A DNA stretch of 21,992 nucleotides from Phoronis australis (Eukaryota > Phoronida > Phoronidae). Location of the stretch: the NCBI GenBank assembly GCA_002633005.1, contig NMRA01000009.1, forward strand, positions 494,037 through 516,028, given 5' to 3'. This document shows positions 10,501 to 19,500 of the stretch, piece by piece. Position 1 is the stretch's first letter. Every line of letters starts with the position of its first letter. A program made the translations under genes and the position numbers. The notes under the pieces were generated by a model. The model was not told where the DNA came from. It saw only the letters and a list, made by a program, of their open reading frames with translations, and did no database searches.

Positions 10501-13500
10501 AAAGATTTTTGTCAGAATGATGTGATTTTGCTGATTTTAAAGTCAAAATCCTGAGCTTAAAGAAAGTCGTGTTTGTCATCATTTTTGCGTATTTTATGAG
10601 GTGATAAAGTGGGATGACCTGATTGTTGTGTTTTTTCTGTGCCTAAAAAATTCCCTCTGTATTTTGTGAAAAACAATATCCCTTCTGCGTAGTATTGGTA
10701 CAAGGCTATGGCTTTTAAAGCTGTCCTATTTTTTTGTTTTATTTTCATATTTAGCTACATCTGATGTGTGTAATGTTGTTAGTACTAATGTAGTCTTCTA
10801 CATTACTTCCCTAGAAAGGGGTTGTGCGATATAAAATTTTTTTGTTTGCCATCTTTTTTTCTTTCATTTCACTTAACTCCTCATTTTGCTCGTTTTTAGG
10901 AATTCACAGACATTCAAGTCGTTTGAGGAGAGAGCTACACATGCTTATGAAAATGTCAAGGTTGGTGGTCATTATCGGTCATTTTATTATTGACTTAGGA
11001 TTGTTACCTGCTTACCAGTGGCTCATTGTATCATTACAGCTATCTGCACTCAGCGACAACAAATCAAATTATAACATTATCAAATTACGTCTGGGCTGAA
11101 AATCAATATCCAACACTTTTCTAGTTATCTAGTCCGATGTTATCTGTCGGATTAACTGTCACTCATCATAATTATGATTAGTTTGATAGATATGTCTGAA
11201 GGTTGTTTGAAGTTGATGTCTTATTTTGTTTGGAGAGCTTTCAAGTTTTTCCCCTTGTCTGATCAATTTACTTTCCAACTATTTGACTCTATAAGAAGAG
11301 TTAGCTGTAGTCAGTTGTAGCTAGTTAATACAAGCCATGATTTATTGTTTTGAACATGTCTTGTGTATTGGTGGCAACTAGCAAGAGTTGTTGGTAGTAT
11401 AACTGTTTGTTTGTAGATTGGTGTAATCACCCGGGTGTACATGAACAAGGCAGACAATTAGCAAGATTATTTGTTTGATGCCAGTTTCTTGTTTTCCTTT
11501 TGTTGTTACTAATATGATGTTTACTTGTGTTGATTGGGAGTACTTAATACTGTTGATTGGGAGTACTTAATACTGTTGATTGGGAGTACTTAATACTGTT
11601 GATTGGGAGTACTTAATACTGTAGGGAGTACTTAATACTGTTGCCTGTGATTGGGAGTACATAAGACTGGAGACTGTGATTGGGAGTACATAATTTCTGT
11701 TGCATATGATTGAGAGTACTCAATACTGTAGGGAGTACATAAGACTGGAGACTATGATTGGGAGTACATAATTTCTGTTGCATATGATTGAGAGTACTCA
11801 ATACTGTAGGGAGTACATAAGACTGGAGACTATGATTGGGAGAACTTAATTTCTGTTGCATATGATTGAGAGTACTCAATACTGTAGGGAGTACATAAGA
11901 CTGGAGACTATGATTGGGAGAACTTAATTTCTGTTGCATATGATTGAGAGTACTCAATACTGTAGGGAGTACATAAGACTGGAGACTGTGATTGGGACAA
12001 CTTAATTTCTGTTACCTGTGATTGGAAGTACTTAATAATTTCTGTAGCCTAGTACTTAAAATCCTAGTAGCACACGTTTTTAAACCTTATTAAATGGTTA
12101 GAAGAAGTTATAAGGCCCCATAACCAATACACAATTCGTAGTCGAAGAAAGTTTAAATAAACGCGTCACTCATGATTCTGACCCAAAGTACACAGTGCCA
12201 TTTTGAACTTACCGCGAAACTGGAAATATAAATCATTCAGTAACCCAGGCTTAAGAACGCCGGCTGTACGACTGGGGCACTGTCTGTCACCAGACTGCAA
12301 ACGGGGATAAAATAATCGACAGCTGTCCTTATCTTTAATAAAACCAAAATAGAGACAGTTTGTACTGAAATTGTTGACGAAATGTGGCAAAAAAATTTGA
12401 CAAATTATTTTGCCAGACTTGGACATGCAGCCAATAACCCAGTGCAGACCAAAACCAGCACTAGCGAAAGGCGAAGGCTTTCGTCTCCGACTGTTTTATG
12501 GGAATAAATGATTAAAATCATAAATGCCGTAAACATACAAAGATATTTTCAGACACTTACATAAAATTACGGACTAATCACAGTCTTGTGCCAACAATTG
12601 AATATCAAGGTCCGCGACTATGGCGAGTAGGCTAATCACAAGGCGACTATGGCGAGTAGGCTAATCGTGTTTTATTGGGTGTAAGTAACTCTGGTAAACA
12701 AACAGTATAAACAGAACAACAAACATGCAATATCAAAGTAATTGAATAAAAGTGCTATACGGTTAAAATATTTTGACGATTGAACTTGTGAAAGCATTGA
12801 AAATAAATTTAGATGGAAACTAAGATACCGGCGGTCTCCCACGACTTCCGTTATAGCCGGGAGGGCTGGCGGCCAACAATGAACAACAGAATACCATTTG
12901 GTTGCAAAATAACTTCTGAAAGAAAACTTGCCATGGTGCTAAATGGTATAAGTATTATTGAGTTTTAAGTGAAAGGAATAATTCCCATTCAGCCAGAAGC
13001 ATTCATAGAAGTCACCATACCTGAGTTCATCTTGCACCACTAATGAAAAATAGCTGTCCGGGCCTTGAATGGGTGAAATTCATGTGACAAAGAGATTTAA
13101 AAATACCGCGTCATGCTCTTAACACTGCAATATTTTCCCATCGCGGACATTCAGCTCATTGACTATAATTCACTACACTCCCCCAATTTGTTTGCGGCGT
13201 GGAATCTTTTTATTTAGACAACAGAGGTATATATTGTAAGTTTTTGTCACGTTTTAAAATATATTTTCCCTGATAATTAAAAATCAAAGCAAGTGATTAT
13301 ATTTTCCTGGCGAAAGCCAAAGGTCATGCCAACTGCAGGGGAACTACCGGTTACTGTGTCCAGGCAGCAAAATCGAGCACAGGTGCGCGTTATTGCCAAT
13401 GAGGTGTGAATCTCATTGTTTTGGGATAAAACTTGTTTTTGTTTGATGAAACATCGCCGTGTGTGGATTTTTTTTTTCATTTTAAATTTTTAATGGCCAG

Positions 13501-16500
13501 TAAAGCCTCTGCCGAGTATGCAGAAATGCGCTTACATGTCTGGTTAGTCACATGCTCACTCTAGGCTTGTGTTCTATGCATCAGTTTCACCATATGGCTT
13601 GTGTACTATGCATCAGTTTCACCATATGGCTTGTGTACTATGCATCAGTTTCACGGTATGGCTTGTGTACTATGCATCAGTTTCACGGTATGGCTTGTGT
13701 ACTATGCATCAGTTTCACGATATGGCGATAAAGATAAGACATTTGCTGGTCTAGTAAGTTTTTTCCTCTACTTTACTACCTAAACGGCTACTGTTGCTGA
13801 AATTTGACATACCTTCATCATGAGTAGTGGCTGACTTCAGTAGCCGAGTGTTGGCTGCAGGAGATGTGACGTACTTCACAAACTTATGTTTATGCATTAA
13901 ATACCATTCGTCATATGCAAATAAAACGTAAAATTTGAACAATAAATAATAAAGTTTTTTATAAAAAGATCCAAAACGAGAATCAAAAACAACCAAACGA
14001 AAAAACAATGCATTTACACACACTGTGATATCAATATGTTTTCAAGGACAACTTGACCGTCATTCAGGAATCGTTCTTGATCTGACACACAACAACTCAG
14101 GTCACGGAAATAGACAGAAATAATCGATGAATTTCTGATCTCGGTTGAGGTGCAAAATTGTGCTCAAAAAGGCTTTCAGTTTGATATCAGAAAGGTGGTG
14201 AACATTATGCCATGTTACATATTACTTAATTTGGTATATATTTTTTAAGTTTTTGAACTAGATTGCCGTTTGAGATAAGGACTTTAATTTCTTTAGACTG
14301 TGATTGGGAGTACTACTTTAGCCTGTGTCTCAGTTTGGTTACCAGTTAGTGTTGGTCAGTAGTTGGATGTGAACGAAGAAGTACACTAAAACTGACATGT
14401 GGAGTTATCACGTGCCTTTCCCCTCCGTATCGGTTTATTTCAAGTGCCTTTCCCCTCCGTATCGGTTTATTTCAAGTGCCTTCCCGCTCCGTATCGGTTT
14501 ATTGCAGTGTCTTCCCCCTCCGTATAAGTTTATTTCAAGCGCCTTCCCCCTCTGTATCGGTTTATTTCAAGTGCCTTCCCCCTCTGTATCGGTCTATTTC
14601 AAGTGCCTTCCCCCTCCGTATCGGTTTATTTCAAGTCGATGGGTTGATGGGTATCAATATTTCCCTGGATTTCCATCACAATCTGTTTAATATTCTGTCT
14701 CTAAGGTACAAGCTTATTTTTGTACTAACAAGTCAGGTTTGTCATTATTTTATATTCAGCAAACATGCATGAAAATGGCTTTTTACCAGTAGAGTGCCAC
14801 GAGTATTCAATGCTGTTTTTGCGATTGTCTCTGTTTTTACATTTCAAGTCAACAGTTGCCCATGTAGCGTGTCTACTGACACAAAATGTTTCATTGTAAC
14901 ACAATCTAGTCTTAACTTTAACTAGCGTTTAGTCAAATCTTACATACATGAATACATTCCACTGTATTTTGTCATTTTTATTTGCATTCTTGTGCCTGAA
15001 TTCAAATTTTTATGAATTAATGTGCGGAATGGCAATTTTAGATACTTGAGGGAATACGAGTTACAAGCCATTATCACTGATTTGAATGAGTTATTATACA
15101 CTCATGTTGTGTGGGCAAGTAATAAACATTATAGTTACATCGTAGCTGTTAGTGAAACTACTTTTAGTGAATTAGTGAGATGCATTGGTTGGAGTTATGA
15201 TGCGGTCAGGAATTTCGACCTTCTGGAGTAAGTGTACGGCTTCTCAGGATGGTCTATCACAGCAGTATGTTTAATTGGTTTTGTTGTTTCATCATTTATG
15301 TCTCCGGACTAACTAAGTCTTTTTTTCTGTTTAATCACCAGAGCGAACGATTTTTGCTAGGCTTGTTCAAGGTTAGATTACTCAGTCTGTTATGTTTATC
15401 ATTTCTAGTGTGTGTTGTGCATATCATTTTGCTGCCAACTAGTCATACAAGTTGTGTGACATGTCTGTCATGTGACATGCCTGTCATGTGCCATGCCTGT
15501 CATGTGACATGCCTGTCATGTGACATGCCTGTCATGTGACATGCCTGCTGCTTTCTCCTTAGGCTGCCGAGATGATATCATTTTTATGCGCCCACATATT
15601 TATAAGTGGACTCATTATGCCATCATCTCCATCCTTCTGGCGTCCATCGCTGTATCTCCAAAACCCCTTGACGTATGTTCATGAAATTTTGCACGTGTTC
15701 CTTTCATGGATGGGACGGCATGAGCGAACTTTCGGACGGATCCAACTACCGGTGTGTCCCCTAGTGGCAGTTTTAGTTTTTTACGTTTACCTCTGTATCT
15801 TCAAAGGTCCTCAACGCATTTTCATAGAATTTGGTATATTGGCACCTGTTAACGAGATGACGCTTTCCTCCCGTTTTCGGATGGATTTGACGTAGTTTGC
15901 ACCACCTACTGGCCATTTTTACGGTTTTCAAGTATGTTTTTTGGCATCCACCCCTCTATCAACCAAACTGCTCTAAGGATGATTGTGAAAATTGGCATGT
16001 ATGCTCTTACTATGAAGAGGATTGCTGACGATGATTTTACAACCACTTTGACTACTGTAGTGCCTCCTAGTGGCAGTTTTGTTTTTTGCGCCTATGGCTA
16101 TATCTCATAAACTTTTTGCGGGATCTTTACTAAATTTATCAAGTGTATTTATATGATATTGACAATGGATGACGACGATTTTTGGATGGATATGACTAGT
16201 GGTGTGCCTCCTAGTGGCAATTTTAGTGTTTATGTTTACCTCTGTGTCTTCAAAGGTCTTCACAGAATTTTCATAAAATTTTGAGTACAGGCATGTTTTG
16301 GTGAGATGACGCTATCCTCCTGTTTTCGGATGGAATCGATGTACTTTGTGCCACCTAGTGGCCATTTTTGCTGTTTTCAAGTCTGTTTTTTAGCATCCAC
16401 CCCTCTGTCAACCAAACTATTCTAAGGATGGTTTTGAAAATTGGCGTATATGTTCTCAGTTTTAAAAGGACTGTTGACAACGACTTTGACTACTGTGGCA

Positions 16501-19500
16501 TCTACTGGAAGTTTTGTTTTGTTTTGTTTTGCACCCATAGCTGTATCTCCTATAGCCACTGCAGGATCTTTATATTAAATTTAGTAAGACTAGTGTATTT
16601 ATATGAAGCTAACAACAGACGACGACTTTCAGGTGGATGGAATGAATGCTGTGCCCCCTAGCGGCAATTTCATTTTATTCCGTTTTCTTTGTTTCACTGA
16701 AGTTCCTTGACAGATTTTTTTTGGAATTTGGTGAATACCTTTCTATTAAAGAAGGAACGACATGTTCCTGTTTTCGAATGGATTGGACGTTTTTGCTTCA
16801 TCTAGTGGCCATTTTTAAAATACAGATAAACAACCGTAAAAGCACACCATTTGTGTTGCATTCGTGGGCGCATTTCAACGTTCCACGTTGCTCTTGTTGT
16901 AATTTTGGTACATATTTTAATTAATTGTTCATTTAGATAATGATATGTCACCTTTATATTATTGTCAAGATTTGTAGTGTTATTTATCAATTGCTTCCTT
17001 TATTTGTCCTGCTCAGTAAATTAATGTCCACAATCACTAATAAGTAAGCATTCTTATTAAACTGAATTACTGGTATTGTCTTTTTGTTTATTACAAACAC
17101 GCTATGGAATATATACCGTGCCCTGCAGCACTCCACTGTATGACAGACTTTGTGTAGACATAAAAGGGCATTTTTTACACAGAACTGCAATGGACTTTAC
17201 TTTATTGAGTAGTAAATTTTGGGCTTTCCTTGTTCATAGTGTTTTCCTTAGAAGTGTTTCATTACTTGGCGAAATCAAGTTTTGCCAAGTGGGTTGCTCT
17301 GTCATGCAGTCTTTTTGATTGTTTGTTTGTACACACAGTACAAGTTGCTTTCTTCATCTAATCGGCATGTTAGTTGTGAAAAGGTAGGCGTGTTGCTGTT
17401 TTGGCACACAATTGAACACACAACAGTTGCTGTGGTGACCATTTTGGGAATTTTCACTTTACAGTGCTTTAGCTCCACAGTGCTTGGAAGGGTTCTTCTG
17501 GTGTGCAGATCTTGTTTAAGGATATCTGCAGTGGAGCATGTGTCTCTTGCTGCAACTTACAGGTCTCAAGTTATTAATGACTTGCTGATAACTGTTCTTC
17601 TATTGATTCTTTGTGCCATATCACATCATATGTGAAAAAGTATTATCAAGAGGTTGAAGAAATGTTGTCATCGATTAGAACAGCAACTGGTGCATTTTAT
17701 TAAAATTGGATGCGAGGTCGTACTTTGGTGGCAATTTTCAAAAGTTTTTCACACCCATAGTTCTGGCATCCTTTAAACGGGTCCTTCTGAAACCTGTCAG
17801 ATTTAAATGGATAGGTGCTGTTAAGCGTTTTAACAATTATACCATCGCTTTTTGATACAACTGAACATTCTCAAGTTATTCAAGATTTCTTACCATTGCT
17901 GTTTTACTTACTGATCATACTTCTTTGTGTTATGGATTGACCCCCGCTAAACAAACTGTTGTATTTCTATCACTTTTGTCCTAGATGTTAGATGGTGATC
18001 ATGGTGGCCTTGTCATACTTTGGCCCGGTTGCTGTCATGGGCACTAGGTGGCAGGATTGTCATTAGTGCTATTACAATTGTTGGTATTATTAGTTTTGGA
18101 AGTGTTGTCATTGTTGGCGACAAGATCGTCACTGGTTTCATGATCATTGTAGATGTGTCAGTGTCATTATTGTTGGATTAGGCGCTATCCTTGTTGGCCA
18201 TGGCATTGTTGACGATGTCACTTTTTTAAAAATCATCATCTGCATGTTTTGAGTGCTATCGTCATTGGTCACACTGTCTTCCTTGATGTTCAGTCAATTT
18301 TCGCCAAGTGTTGCTCCTCAGAGCACTTTCATTTGCACTTACACTGTTCAGAAGCTTCTAAGGCCACTGTGTGGATTTGTATTGTTTTCTGTTTTCTTTT
18401 GAACGTGAACTCTGAACTTTAATATGCAGATGTATTAACAATGTGTAAGAATACTTTGTTGTCTACTGATCTTGTTACTACCAATACGTATCTCAATTAC
18501 CAGGACATTTTCTTTGTTTTTATTATCAATTTTTTCCCTGAAACCCTGTTAATGCAATTCTCGGCTTTTAGAATGTTTTGCTCATTTGTTACTTTGGTAT
18601 TTGACATCACATCCGGATATTGCCATTCTCTGTACATAGCGCTCTCAATCATTGTGGAGTATCACGGTAGGACGGGTGAGTTATTGTGAGTAATCCTCGG
18701 CCAGTCTGTACAGCGACCTCTGGTGTTAGTCCCACAAATTAGCATCTGTATGCATCCTGTGTGTTTAGTTGAAAGAATACATTCAGTGGTGAACACCTTA
18801 TGTTGGTAACACGAGTCGTACGAGTGTTATACAGGGAGAAATGTCGGTCATGTATTTGTTTGTGCTGAATAATGTTGTGAGTTGTTAAAATTCTTCTGTA
18901 AATTTTGAAGCCCTACTGGAGAAGCCAGGTAGGTTTGCTCTTGGTTGTTGTGAAACCGTTCACTCTGCCCGGCTTTTGTATACTTTACCGTGCAATTATG
19001 ATCATTCAGTGCCATTGTGCTTTAAAGTACTCAGAGGTGTTTTTTTCAATCATGCCCTGATAATCTATTTCAGGTCTTATTGAAGTTGTCCGATTTAGTT
19101 TTCTTTTTGCTTCTGATGTATGCCGAGCTGACAAGCTCTGCTAAGACACTGTCAGCCTTATCATTTGCTTTAGAAATAAGTTGGACCAGTTACATTTGTT
19201 GAACTGATGTAATATCAAACACTTTCTTCAAATATTTCCATTGCTGTTTATATCCTATTCAACCCAGAGCATCAACAGTAACTGGGCTGTACAAGGTAAC
19301 ACTCATGTTTTAACCATTAGAATGAATTCTGGTCATAGAGAAGTGGCGTTAGTATAATACGAATTGTTTAACATTTATTGGAAGTAGATACAATGATGTC
19401 TCAGTTAAGTTCATCACATACATATCCTACTAAACGATTGTAATATAGTGTTACTAAAGAGTAGATTGTTTTATCTGTAATGTAACACAACACTAAATGT

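Larger units (their letters stand above)
12051..14280. other. Sequence that appears to interrupt the 11530-12050 minisatellite
   Basis: A unit of the same minisatellite reappears at 14281, so the 2.2 kb between may be an insertion. The left third is CpG-richer (for example cggcggtctcccacgacttc at about 12829). No transposase is recognised and no flanking terminal repeats were found. Confidence 0.4.

Noticed and set aside
11613-11957. 114-residue repetitive open frame on the - strand
   Set aside because: Produced by the 78-bp repeat, whose length is divisible by three; it contains nothing outside the array.
14397-14772. Proline- and serine-rich repetitive + strand frames
   Set aside because: Translations of the 32-bp pyrimidine-rich minisatellite in two frames.
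19074-19206. Acceptor-like tctatttcag at about 19073 followed by about 40 open codons
   Set aside because: There is no donor and no nearby poly(A) signal, and the encoded residues are hydrophobic and unlike the D52 family.
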